NCBI RefSeq assembly: GCF_017301635.1
Contig: NZ_CP071091.1
Coordinates: forward strand, 3,236,001-3,300,000
Direction of reading: 5' to 3'
Length of the DNA: 64,000 bases
Origin: Myxococcus landrumus
Lineage (GTDB): Bacteria; Myxococcota; Myxococcia; Myxococcales; Myxococcaceae
Part shown: piece after piece, positions 10,370 to 20,582 of the stretch
Layout: each line of letters begins with the position of its first letter
Numbering within the stretch: position 1 is the first letter of the stretch
Made by a program: the position numbers and the translations under genes
The notes under the pieces: generated by a model
Databases searched by the model: none
What the model was told of the DNA's origin: nothing
The model's input: only the letters and a program-made list of their open reading frames with translations

Positions 10370-12259
10370 ATGGCGGTCTCCGCGCTCGAGCTGCGCCCCC
10401 GCAACGGCATCGCGGTGATGGACGCCGCGCTGCACCTGTGCGCCCGGAGCACGGGCGTGTGGGCGCTCACGCTGCCGGGGGGCGCCGCCGTCATCGGCGC
10501 CATGATGTACCTGGTGGAAGCCGTGCGGATGGGCAAGCCCCTGCTGCTGCCCTCGCTCGTCTTCACGCTGGCGTGGTTCCTTCGAGGCGCGAGCCAAGGC
10601 GCCGCCTGCCACCACGTCCAGGCCTTGCTATTGGAGGGACAGGGCGAGCCCCAGGTCTGGACCTCGGTGAAGGCCGCGCTGGGGCGGCTGCCCTCGCTCT
10701 TCTTCGCGGTGAGCTACCTGTTGGGCCTCAATGCCCTGCTGTTGGTGCTGACGTTCGGGCTGGGCTTCCTGCTGCTCTCCGCGCAGACCGTGAGCTTCGC
10801 GGCGGTGATGCAGGGACGAGGGAAGCTCTTGCGGCTGTATGACCATTGCTCACGACTGCTCGGGCCCGCCCGAGGCACCGCGGCCGTGGTGCGACTCCTC
10901 ATGAGCGTGCAGGTGCTGGTCTTCTTCAACCTGCACATCGCGCTCAACTTCGCGCTGATGCTGACGCGCAAGCTGGTGGGCATCGACCTGACGTTCGCGG
11001 AGCGGTTCGCCTCGCTGGACAACTCGCAGTGGGTGCTGTTCCTCGTGGCCCTGACGTTCGCCCTCTTCGAGCCCGTTCGCGCCGCGGCCTCCACGCTGCT
11101 CCTGGTGGATGGGCGGGTGCGCTCGGAGGGACTCGATCTGCTGGCCTCCGTGCAGCAGTTGCCGGAGCGGAACAAGGCCCGACCGCCAGGAGCCCGCGGC
11201 GCGGCGGTGCTCGCGGTGGTGTTGGGCCTGGGCCTGCTCGTCGGCGCTCCCGCGCGTGCGGAAGAGGCGGAGCCCCGCGCACCCGTCACCTCCGCGCGCG
11301 ATGCGTCGCGGCGACTGGGCGTGGTCTCGAGCGCCTGTGAAGGCCCCGCGCCCGAGGAGGACCCGCGCTTCGTGCGCATGGCGGAGCTGAGCACGACCGA
11401 GCGCGGCAAGCTGGACCGGCTGGTGCGCGCCGTGGAGCGACAGGCGTACGACGAAGAGGACTGCGACTCCGCGCTGCTCACCCTCGAGAAGGGGCTGACG
11501 CAGGCGACGGGGACCCTGGAGGCGCAGACGCGCGCGAACGCGAGGGCCGCGTCCGACCGGGCACGAGACATCCTCGCGCGACCCGAGTTCGCGGTGGCAC
11601 CCGCCCGAGCCGACGAGCCGGAGGAGCCCACGGCCCCACCGCAGATGAGCTGGTGGACCCAGTTCACCACGTGGCTGTCCAAGCTCCTCGAGGAGCTCTT
11701 CGAGAGGGACCCCGCCGCCGCTCCCCCGCGGGCGCCCCCGTCGCCTGGCATCGTCAGCGGCGGCCAGTTGGCGGATGCCCTGGTGGTGACACTGGTGGGG
11801 CTCACCGTGGTCGTGCTCGGGGCCGTGCTGTGGCGTGCGCTGCGCAAGGTGCGGCCGACGGCAGAGGGCTCGGGACTGGACGTGTCCACCCTGGACGCCA
11901 CGGCGCTCGCGAGAGACCCGGCCCATGCGCTGTCCCGACCTCCGGAAGGCTGGGCACAACTGGCGGATGAGCTGGCCGCGCGAGGCGACTACCGCGAGGC
12001 GGTGCGTGGGCTCTACCTGGCGCTGTTGTCCCGACTGCACCGCGATGGCGCCATCCTGTACGACTCGACGCTGTCCAACTGGGACTATCTGCGGCAGTTC
12101 AAGGGCCGCTCCGAATGGAAGCCTCGCTTCCGGGAGCTGACGCTGCGCTTCGACTTCGCCTGGTATGGCAACACGCCCGTCACCAACACGGGGTACCAGG
12201 AGTTCCGCGCGCTCACGGCCCCCATTCTGTCATCAGCGCCGGAGGCCCCCGGTGCGTGA
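10370..12259 (+). CDS. Multi-pass membrane protein with C-terminal DUF4129 domain
   Basis: 629 residues. The N-terminal ~280 residues carry about six hydrophobic helices (e.g. LPSLFFAVSYLLGLNALLLV, residues ~105-125). A signal-like segment at ~280-300 (VLGLGLLVGAPARAEEAE) is followed by a ~150-residue periplasmic region, another helix near 470 (ADALVVTLVGLTVVVLGAVLW), and the DUF4129 segment at ~545-620 (YREAVRGLYLALLSRL, then WDYLRQFKG). DUF4129 proteins cluster with MoxR and DUF58 genes, as here. The internal signal-like segment suggests a fusion of two ancestral proteins. Its stop overlaps the next start by 8 bp. Confidence 0.75.
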   Translation: MAVSALELRPRNGIAVMDAALHLCARSTGVWALTLPGGAAVIGAMMYLVEAVRMGKPLLLPSLVFTLAWFLRGASQGAACHHVQALLLEGQGEPQVWTSVKAALGRLPSLFFAVSYLLGLNALLLVLTFGLGFLLLSAQTVSFAAVMQGRGKLLRLYDHCSRLLGPARGTAAVVRLLMSVQVLVFFNLHIALNFALMLTRKLVGIDLTFAERFASLDNSQWVLFLVALTFALFEPVRAAASTLLLVDGRVRSEGLDLLASVQQLPERNKARPPGARGAAVLAVVLGLGLLVGAPARAEEAEPRAPVTSARDASRRLGVVSSACEGPAPEEDPRFVRMAELSTTERGKLDRLVRAVERQAYDEEDCDSALLTLEKGLTQATGTLEAQTRANARAASDRARDILARPEFAVAPARADEPEEPTAPPQMSWWTQFTTWLSKLLEELFERDPAAAPPRAPPSPGIVSGGQLADALVVTLVGLTVVVLGAVLWRALRKVRPTAEGSGLDVSTLDATALARDPAHALSRPPEGWAQLADELAARGDYREAVRGLYLALLSRLHRDGAILYDSTLSNWDYLRQFKGRSEWKPRFRELTLRFDFAWYGNTPVTNTGYQEFRALTAPILSSAPEAPGA

Positions 12260-13531
12260 CCGCTTTCCATTGCTGGTGGTGGGCGGACTGGTGCTCACCG
12301 TCGTGCTGGCCTCGCAGTTGGTGAAGGGCGCGCGCCGAGGCGAGTTCGCCGACACGCTGTCCACGTACCGCGCGCAGGAGGACGGCGCGCGCGCCCTGTT
12401 CCTGCTGGCCCAGGAGAGTGGCCTGCCGGTGACTCGCCGCATGGCGGACATGCGGGTCCCCGGTACGGGCCAGGCGACGCCGGTGCTGCTGGGCGTGGAG
12501 GTCGAAGACTCGCGCGAGGACGACCTGGAACAGACGCAGCTCGCCGCCGAACCGGATGCGGGGCTGGAGGATGAGCGCTCGCCCAGGACAGGCTTCAATA
12601 CGTTCCGCGCCAGCCATCTGGATGACCGCGAGGTGACGGAGCTGCTCACGGGCGTCGCGGCGGGGGGCTCGGTGGTCTATGTGCCCTGGGGCTCGCGGGA
12701 GAATCCGCTGCTGGATGCCCTGGGGGTGAAGCTCACCAAGGCGGACACGACGCTGCCCATGCGCACGCTGGTGCCACCCCTCTCCACGCCGTACACGCTG
12801 GGCGTGGAGCGCGTGGAGGTGAAGGTGCAGGCATACCTGGAGCTGCCGGGGACGGCGGTTCCCGTGCTGGAGGATGAGCGGATGGGCCGCATGGTGGCCG
12901 CGGTCATCCCTCACGGCCAGGGCCGGGTGCTGGTGGTGGGCGCGCCCGAGCTGGCCATGAACGTGGCGCTGGCGCGCGCGGACAACGCCCAGTTCTGGCT
13001 CTCCGCGCTGGCGGCGCTGGGCTCGGGTCCCTACGAGTTCGACGAGTTCCATCACGGCTTCACCAACGAGCGCTCGGTGGTGGACTTCGCGCGCCGCTAC
13101 GGCCTGCACTTCGCGGTGCTCCAGCTCCTCGCGGGCGTGGCGCTGTGGTCCGTGGCGCTCAAGCGCTTTGGCCGCCCCCGGCCTCCCGTCGAGTCCGCGC
13201 GCGTGGGCGCCACCGACGCGCTGTTCGCCATGGCGCGGCTGTATCGCGAAGGCCGGCACCATGGCTTCGCGGCGAAGCTTCTGTCTCGAGGTCTCACGCA
13301 GGAGCTGGCCCTCCACGCGGGACTGCCCGCGAACGCATCGCCCGGCGTGGTCTCCGACGCCCTCAAGGAGCGAGGGCGCGAAGACCTGGCGCGAGGCCTG
13401 GACGACGTGGCCACGCGCGCCGAGTCGGCCACCACCGACAAAGACCTTCAGCAGCTCGCCGCCCACGCGGCGGGACTGCGCCAGAGCATCCACCCCGCTG
13501 GGAAACCCCGGCGCAGCCCTCCTGGAACACC

Positions 13532-13535
<4 letters not shown>
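12252..13535 (+). CDS. DUF4350-domain membrane protein
   Basis: 427 residues from GTG 12252, which overlaps the upstream stop; longer in-frame starts read into the upstream gene and lose the N-terminal helix (PLLVVGGLVLTVVLASQLV). A periplasmic DUF4350 fold follows (SVVYVPWGSRENPLLDALGV; GRVLVVGAPELAMNVALA). A second helix occurs near residue 300 (LHFAVLQLLAGVALWSVAL), then a helical cytoplasmic tail. DUF4350 members are partners of MoxR-type AAA ATPases. The stop overlaps the MoxR start as ATGA at 13532-13535, implying translational coupling. Confidence 0.78.
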
Positions 13536-14526
<991 letters not shown>

Positions 14527-14530
<4 letters not shown>

Positions 14531-15834
14531 TTCCCACCGGGCGCCTCTGGGCCCTGTTCGCGCTCCTGGCGATTCCCATGATGGCCGCGGGGTTCTTCCC
14601 CGGCCTGGGCGGAGCCGTGTTGGTCCTCGACGCGGTGGCGCTGCTGCTGGCCCTGGTGGACTTCCTCGTCGCGCGTTCAGCGCGGCTGGAGGTGCGCCGC
14701 GTGCTGCCCCAGCGCCTCAACGTGGGCGTGCCCAACAAAGTGGAGCTGCGCGTGGTGCACCGGGGTGGCCGGAAGGTGCACGTGCACCTGAAGGACGGCG
14801 TGCCGGAGTCCTTCACCGCGAAGCCAGACGAAGCGCCCCTGGAGTTGCTGCCGGACAGCGAGACGCGCTGGGTGTACCGGGTGACGCCCTCCAAGCGAGG
14901 CCGGTTCGACTTCGGCGCCGTGTACGCGCGCGTCCGGGGTCCGCTGGGGCTCGTGTTCCACGAACGTGAGTTCCCCGCCGCGCAAGCCATCTCCGTGTAC
15001 CCCGACCTGCGAGGCGCCAACCGGCTCCTGTTGTCCGGAGCCACGCTGGACCTGGTGAACCTGGGCCTGCGCCAGCTCCGCCGCGACGGACGCGGCAGCG
15101 AGTTCGCCCGCCTGCGCGACTACGCCCAGGGCGACAGCGCCCGCGACGTGGATTGGAAGGCCACGGCACGTCGAGGCAAGCCCGTGACGCGCGTGCTGGA
15201 GTCGGAGCGCTCGCAGTCCATCCTCATCTGCGTCGACGCGGGGCGCTCGATGGCGGCGCAGGTGGACGGGCTCACCAAGCTGGACCACGCGGTGAATGCC
15301 GCGCTCTTCCTCGCCTTCGTCGCCGTGCGCAACGGAGACCGGGTGGGCCTGGCCGTCTTCGCCGACGGCGTGAAGACCTATCTGCCGCCCGCCGCGGGCC
15401 GAGGCCAGTACCGGAAGATGGTGGACGCGCTCTACTCCACCACGCCCAGCCTCACGTACGTGGACTACCTGGCGCTCTTCAAGGAGCTCAACGTCCGCCT
15501 GCACCGGCGAAGCCTGCTGTGCGTCTTCACCGACTTCCTGGACGAGGAGCAGGCCGCCACCATGGTCGCCCCGCTCCACCGGCTGGCGCGCCGCCACGTT
15601 CCCCTCTGCTTGTCGGTGAAGGACACCGCGCTCCAGAAGGTGCTGCGGACGCCTCCCCCTGGACCGGAGGAGTCCTTCCAGCACGCGGTCGCCTCCGAGC
15701 TGCTCATGGACCGCGAGCAGCTCAAGTCGCGCGTGAGTCAGGGCGGCGTGCAGATGCTGGACGTGCAGCCGGACGACCTGAGCCTCGCGGCCGTCAATCG
15801 CTACCTCGACATCAAGGCGCGGGGCGTGCTGTAG
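14527..15834 (+). CDS. DUF58 (vWA-like) membrane-associated protein
   Basis: 435 residues from GTG 14527, overlapping the MoxR stop by four bases. Two hydrophobic helices at the N-terminus (LFALLAIPMMAAGFF and LVLDAVALLLALVDFLV), a beta-rich middle, the DUF58 signature (FARLRDYAQGDSARDVDWKATAR) near residues 195-217, then a vWA-like fold starting SILICVDAGRSM, where the usual MIDAS D-x-S-x-S reads D-A-G-R-S. It is the natural partner of the MoxR ATPase. Its last 23 bp overlap the convergent pyrophosphatase gene. Confidence 0.88.
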
Positions 15835-16276
15835 CCTCGGCGGCGCGCGGCACTGGCAGCCACCCCGTGAAGCGCGTGTCCGTCGAGTGTCCGCGCACCA
15901 GGTGCAGGCCGCGCTTGAAGAACGCGTAGACGCGGAAGAAGGCCTCCAGCCCCGCGCGCTCGAGGCCACTCATGGGCTGGGCGGCGCAAATCACCTTGGG
16001 GTCCGGCAGGCCCGAGTCGACGAAGCCCAGCACCGCCACCACCTCCACGCGAACGCACTGTCCACGCGACAGCCGCGCGCCCAACACCACCGCGTCGAGG
16101 GGATCTCCATCCCCCGACATGAGGCCCGGGATGCTGCCGTAGTTGTAGGGGCACGGCACGGGCGACACGAAGTCCACCGAGCCATCCGCGCGCCGCTTCA
16201 CGAAGGAGAAGCGCGGACACTCGATGAGGACCTCGGGCGCGTGAGGCAGCGGAGGAAGGAGCAGCGACTCGGACAC
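15812..16276 (-). CDS. ppa: Divergent family I inorganic pyrophosphatase
   Basis: 154 residues. It would hydrolyse pyrophosphate to phosphate. Recognisable: E in VLIECPR, the NYGSIPG strand, the metal-binding DGDPLDAVVL signature, and the second Asp pair in DSGLPDPK. Relative to E. coli PPase, the Arg of the VDR motif is absent (VDFVSP here) and the Tyr-Lys pair near the end reads YAFFKRG, so the Lys is displaced. It may be a weak or altered-specificity member. It lies 31 bp after a SpoIIM-like gene and overlaps the DUF58 gene tail to tail by 23 bp. Confidence 0.8.
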   Translation of the reverse strand: MSESLLLPPLPHAPEVLIECPRFSFVKRRADGSVDFVSPVPCPYNYGSIPGLMSGDGDPLDAVVLGARLSRGQCVRVEVVAVLGFVDSGLPDPKVICAAQPMSGLERAGLEAFFRVYAFFKRGLHLVRGHSTDTRFTGWLPVPRAAEATARPAP

Positions 16277-16307
16277 ACGTCCTCGTGTAGCACAGGGGCC
16301 AGGCCCG

Positions 16308-17312
16308 TCAGGAGACCGGGGGCGACGCTTCCGGCGCCCCGCCCCTCAGCCAGTCCGACAGCAGGTAGGAGTAGACGCCCGAGCCCACCACGAGCGCGAA
16401 CGTCACCTTGAAGGCCACCGACAGCTTGGGCGGATGAATCTGGGACACCGTCCCCTCGATGAAGCCCGCGAGCACGAACAGCGCGAGCGTCCCGAACAGC
16501 AGCTTCACCGCCGTCACCGCCTCGACCCGCAGCGCCTGCCTCCGCTGGAGCCCCTTGGGCGCCACCATCGCTCGCGCGATGACCAGGCCCGCCGCGCCCG
16601 CGATGCAGATGGCTGTGATTTCGGGGATGCCGTGCGGAAGAATCCAGGCCCAGAACCAACCGGCCAGGCCCTTGGCCGCATACACCTGCGCCAGCGCCCC
16701 CAGGAACAGGCCGTTGACGAAGAGCATCACCGCGGTGCCCAACCCCATCGTCGCGCCCAACGCGAAGGCCAGGAAGGCCACCTGGATGTTGTGCGTGAAG
16801 AGGTAGGACGAGAACTGGGCCTGCTGGGACACCGTCATGTCCTGGTCCACCGCCTCGTCGGCGGCGCGCTTCGTCGGGTCCAGCTCGAGGTGCTCCGCGG
16901 GCACCAGGTAGGGGGCTGCGTCCGGGTCCACCAGCATGCCCAGGTAGCCAAAGCCCGCGCCCGCCAGGAGGAGCAGCAGCGCCGCCACGTACATGCGCCA
17001 CTCGCGGCGGAAGAGCGCGGGGAAGCCTCGCGCCACGAAACCCCACACGTCCGCCATCCTCGGGCGGCGTCCCGGATACGTGAGCGCATAGGCGCGCCCC
17101 ACCAGGTCATTCAGGTACGCGCTCACGTCCGCCGAGCCACTGCGCGCGCGGACCCACAACAAGTCACTCGACACGGAGCGGTACAGCTTTCCCAACGCCC
17201 TGGCGTCGTCGAGGCTCAACCCGCGCAAGCCCTGGACCTCGGACTGGTCCAGCAGCTTCTGGAGCTTCTCCCAATGGGGTCGCCGTGCCTCGATGAACTC
17301 CGCCATCTCCAT
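16308..17312 (-). CDS. SpoIIM/DUF95-family integral membrane protein
   Basis: 334 residues. The N-terminal helical cytoplasmic domain (residues 1-105) is followed by six or so membrane helices (YVAALLLLLAGAGFGYLGML; FLAFALGATMGLGTAVMLFV; WAWILPHGIPEITAICIAGAAG). The PHGIPEI motif is typical of the SpoIIM family. In many bacteria these genes sit with MoxR, DUF58 and RDD genes; here MoxR/DUF58 face it across the pyrophosphatase gene and an RDD gene lies 8 kb away. The role in non-sporulating or myxospore-forming cells is undefined. Confidence 0.82.
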   Translation of the reverse strand: MEMAEFIEARRPHWEKLQKLLDQSEVQGLRGLSLDDARALGKLYRSVSSDLLWVRARSGSADVSAYLNDLVGRAYALTYPGRRPRMADVWGFVARGFPALFRREWRMYVAALLLLLAGAGFGYLGMLVDPDAAPYLVPAEHLELDPTKRAADEAVDQDMTVSQQAQFSSYLFTHNIQVAFLAFALGATMGLGTAVMLFVNGLFLGALAQVYAAKGLAGWFWAWILPHGIPEITAICIAGAAGLVIARAMVAPKGLQRRQALRVEAVTAVKLLFGTLALFVLAGFIEGTVSQIHPPKLSVAFKVTFALVVGSGVYSYLLSDWLRGGAPEASPPVS

Positions 17313-17385
17313 GACGACAGTCTAGCCCAGGAGGGCCGCCCCCCCCACCCTGCCCTACGGCCGACAGTTATGGGAAAACACGGAA

Positions 17386-18900
17386 ATGACGTGTCGGTGG
17401 GTGTTCCTGGGATGGGTCTTGGCCTGCTTGTCGGGGTGCACCTCCATGCGAGCGCTCTGTCCCATGGAGGGTGGTGGCACCTGGGTGGAAGTCCGCAGCC
17501 CGCACTTCATCATCCGGACGGACCTGGACGTGGAGTCGGCGGAGGGCGCCGCCGGCGAGCTGGAGATGCTGCGCCAGGGTTTGCTCCAGGCCTGGGGTGG
17601 AGGCTTCGACCCGCCGGGCACGGTGGACGTCATCATCCTGCGCAACCGCGAGGAGCTGTCCGAGTTCACCAACGTCCGCATCGAGGGCTTCTCCGCCACC
17701 ACGTCCGACGGCCCGCTGCTGGTGATGGCGGGCAACAGCTATGCGCTCAGCCGGGACGCGGTGGACAAGTCCACGCAGGCGCATGAGCTGACGCACTACC
17801 TCTCGCAGTTCGCCCTGGTGCGCCAGCCGCGCTGGCTGTCGGAAGGACTGGCCTCCTATCTGGAGACCATCACCCTCAAGCCCGAGCGGCGCGAGGTGGT
17901 GCTCGGCGCCCTCCACTGGCCCTTCCTCGACTCCGTGCAGCGCAACGGCTGGCGCTCGCTGGAGGAGCTGTGGGAATGGGACGACCGCCAGCAGATGAGC
18001 AGCGCGGAGTCCCGCCAGTACTACGCCTCCGCCTGGCTCTGGGTTCACTTCGTCATCAGCCAGCACTCCGAACGCTTCGGGCGCTTCCAGCAGCGCCTCA
18101 TGCGCGGCGAGGAGCCGAGGAGGGCCTGGGAGGAGTCGTTCCGAGGTGCGACCGACCTGGCCGGCAAGCTCCACTCCTATGCGTTCGGCGGACGGAACGC
18201 GCGCTACCCCGTTGTCACCGCGCCGCTCCTGCCCGTGCCGAGTGACTTCCGCACCCGCCCCTTGGAGCCCCCGGAGGTGCACGCCGTGCGCACCCAGCTC
18301 ATCCTCATGACCCCGGGCCCCGCGCCGGCCGAGGTGCGGCTGGAGAAGGCCGAGTGGGAAATGGCGCAAGCGCTCAAGGAGGACCCAGGCAACATCACCG
18401 TGGCGCTCCTGCGCATCCGCTCCCTGGGGGACCCGGACCAGCAGCTCCACGCCGCGCGAGGCCTGGTGGCGAGGAGCCCCGAGAGTGGCCTCGCGTGGAA
18501 CGCGCTCGCGCAGGCCCTGGACGCCGCGGGTGATGCCACCGAGGCACAGGAAGCCGCGCGCCTGCGCGCCGTGGAGCTCATCCCCGACAACGTGGGCGCG
18601 CAGAATGGACTGGCCCGCTACTACGCGCGCACGGCGCAACCCGAGAAGGGCCTGACGGCGGCGCAGCGGGCACTCGCGCTGGCACCGGGAAACGCGGGCG
18701 TGCTCGACACGTACTCCACCATCCTGTTCCAGCTCGGCCGGTGCCAGGACGCCCTGGCCACGCAGCAGCTCGCCGTGGAGATGCTCTACGAGGGCACGCC
18801 GGAGCGGCTGCGCCAGACGATGAATGACACGCTCGCGCGCTACGAGGCGGTGTGCGGCGCCTCGACGGGCACGGCGGGCGCGCCTGGTGGAGGCGAGTAG
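17386..18900 (+). CDS. Lipoprotein zinc peptidase (MA-type, DUF1570-like) with TPR-like tail
   Basis: 504 residues. Lipoprotein signal LACLSGC (Cys about residue 16). Gluzincin motif HELTH at residues 133-137 with the third zinc ligand Glu in LSEGLASYLE (E153), so a complete metallopeptidase site. The C-terminal half (about 310-490) contains TPR-like helical repeats (LARYYARTAQPEKGLTAAQR). Likely an envelope protease. It stands alone, divergent from the SpoIIM-like gene and convergent with the nucleotidase-like gene. A second HExxH peptidase occurs at 61704. Confidence 0.78.
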   Translation: MTCRWVFLGWVLACLSGCTSMRALCPMEGGGTWVEVRSPHFIIRTDLDVESAEGAAGELEMLRQGLLQAWGGGFDPPGTVDVIILRNREELSEFTNVRIEGFSATTSDGPLLVMAGNSYALSRDAVDKSTQAHELTHYLSQFALVRQPRWLSEGLASYLETITLKPERREVVLGALHWPFLDSVQRNGWRSLEELWEWDDRQQMSSAESRQYYASAWLWVHFVISQHSERFGRFQQRLMRGEEPRRAWEESFRGATDLAGKLHSYAFGGRNARYPVVTAPLLPVPSDFRTRPLEPPEVHAVRTQLILMTPGPAPAEVRLEKAEWEMAQALKEDPGNITVALLRIRSLGDPDQQLHAARGLVARSPESGLAWNALAQALDAAGDATEAQEAARLRAVELIPDNVGAQNGLARYYARTAQPEKGLTAAQRALALAPGNAGVLDTYSTILFQLGRCQDALATQQLAVEMLYEGTPERLRQTMNDTLARYEAVCGASTGTAGAPGGGE

Positions 18901-18916
18901 CACCTGAAACGACGAA

Positions 18917-18951
18917 GCGCCGGCGAGCCCTGGAAGCAGGCTGGCCGGCGC
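18917..18951. terminator. Bidirectional terminator hairpin
   Basis: A perfect stem GCGCCGGC / GCCGGCGC, with a partly paired 19-base internal segment, between two convergent genes (stops at 18900 and 18978). There is no long T-tract on either side. Confidence 0.55.
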
Positions 18952-18977
18952 CTCGGGTGCCACGCGGAGGGCGTGGG

Positions 18978-20555
18978 TTACTTCAGCTGCTTCTCCAGCG
19001 GCTTCTTCTCGGTGGACTCGAGCTGCTTGGTCCAATCCACCACCGGCGTCTGCCACGCCATGCCCGTCTCGGTGGGCTCGGGGGCCAGCTTCTCGAACTC
19101 GAAGCCATCACCGCCGAAGTACAGGTACTCGACCGTGGCGACCGAGTACTCCTTCGCCGGATCCAGCGCCTTGCCCTTGGAGTCCTTGAACTTGCCCTTG
19201 CCCGCGGCCGTGAAGCCGGAGACGAGCGCGTGGGGGTTGGCCAGCTGCTTGGCCAGGTCCTCGCCCTTGAGCTTCACGACGAGCAGCGAGTTCTCGAACG
19301 GCATCACCGAGTAGATGCTGCCGCGAGTCACCGGGCCCGCCGGCAGGTCGCCGCGGATGCCGCCCCGGTTGAGGATGGCCGCGTCCGTGGCGAGCGACTC
19401 ACGCACCGCGCCCGCCACCCACTTCGCCATCAGCGGCGAAGCCTGGGCGATGCCCGACTTGGTGAAGCCGATCTGCTGACCCAGCGCCTCGTCGAGCTGC
19501 GCCTTCCACTTGGCGACCAGCTGCGCCGTCTCGGCGTCGGGCGTGCCACCCGTGACGTCGACGAACTTGCCCTCGGCGCCGGTGACCTTCTCACCCGCGG
19601 GCTTGGACGCGTCGAACGTGAGCTGCGTGCGCAGGTACTTGGAGAAGCCGCGGTCCAGCGAGGCGAAGATGACGCCGTTCTCCTTGGTGTAGACCTGCTG
19701 CGGGCAGCGGCCGCCCGCCACGAGCGAGAGCTTCCACTCGGGGTGCTTGGCCACCACGGGCTGCAGCTCCGTGACGCACGTGTCGGCAATCACCACCACC
19801 GCATCGGCGCCGGCCTTGCGGGCCTCGGGGATGGCGCTGGAGAGCGCCTCCTCATAGCCGGTGACCTCGAGACCGTCGGCGCGGCCGGCCATCGCCGTGC
19901 GCACCGTCTTCTCCGCGGCGAGGCCCACCACGCCAATCTTCAGGCCACGGCGCTCGAACACCTGGAACGCGGGGAGCGACAGGTCGCCCGCGGTGGCGGG
20001 GTCCTTCACGCGGAGGTTGGCCGCCAGGTACGGGAAGCCGCCCGTCGTGCGGTTGCTGAGGAAGGCCTCCTTGCCGAACGCCAGCTCATGGTTGCCCATG
20101 GCGGAGGCGGCATAGCCCATGCGGCCCATGGCCTCGGCGGTGGGCGCGCCCAGGAAGAAGGACGACAGCGCGGGGCCGTTGCCGTGGTCGCCCGTCGCCA
20201 GCGCGAGGGTGCCGGAGTCGGCGCAGGTCGCCTGGCCATCCTTCACCGGACCGGGGCAGTGCTTCTCGGTGTTCACCCACTGGCCCAGCAGCTCGGCCGC
20301 GCCACCCTTGCCCTCGACAGGCAGGAGCTGACCGAACGTTCCACCGGTGACCAACAGCGTCACCTCGCCAGGCACCGCGGGCTTCGCGGGCGCGGCGGTG
20401 GGCTGCTCCGAAGCAGGAGCCGCGGGGGGAGGACTGCTCTTCTCGCAGCCTGCCAAAGCGCCGAGCGCGAGGACCAGCACGCCGGACAGACGGGACTGGC
20501 GGGAGGGACGGAAGCGATAGAAGGGGGTCGAGTTCACAGTTGCGCCGTTTAGCAC
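18978..20555 (-). CDS. 5'-nucleotidase/UshA-like lipoprotein with eroded metal motifs
   Basis: 525 residues from GTG 20555; a second GTG at 20537 is equally possible and still gives the lipoprotein signal LVLALGALAGC. Proline/Ala-rich linker, metallophosphoesterase fold (residues ~62-300), and a 5_nucleotid_C-type domain (~350-490; NRGGIRGDLPAGPVTRGSIYSVMPFEN). GNHE is intact. The first metal motif, normally D-x-H, reads VTGGTFGQLLP, and the GH-x-H position reads VAGGRCPQQ. Substrate-binding residues are therefore better kept than the metal site; activity is doubtful. It may be a binding or reduced-activity family member. Confidence 0.75.
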   Translation of the reverse strand: MLNGATVNSTPFYRFRPSRQSRLSGVLVLALGALAGCEKSSPPPAAPASEQPTAAPAKPAVPGEVTLLVTGGTFGQLLPVEGKGGAAELLGQWVNTEKHCPGPVKDGQATCADSGTLALATGDHGNGPALSSFFLGAPTAEAMGRMGYAASAMGNHELAFGKEAFLSNRTTGGFPYLAANLRVKDPATAGDLSLPAFQVFERRGLKIGVVGLAAEKTVRTAMAGRADGLEVTGYEEALSSAIPEARKAGADAVVVIADTCVTELQPVVAKHPEWKLSLVAGGRCPQQVYTKENGVIFASLDRGFSKYLRTQLTFDASKPAGEKVTGAEGKFVDVTGGTPDAETAQLVAKWKAQLDEALGQQIGFTKSGIAQASPLMAKWVAGAVRESLATDAAILNRGGIRGDLPAGPVTRGSIYSVMPFENSLLVVKLKGEDLAKQLANPHALVSGFTAAGKGKFKDSKGKALDPAKEYSVATVEYLYFGGDGFEFEKLAPEPTETGMAWQTPVVDWTKQLESTEKKPLEKQLK

Positions 20556-20582
20556 AACTCGAGACGTGGTATTGTAGCTGCC

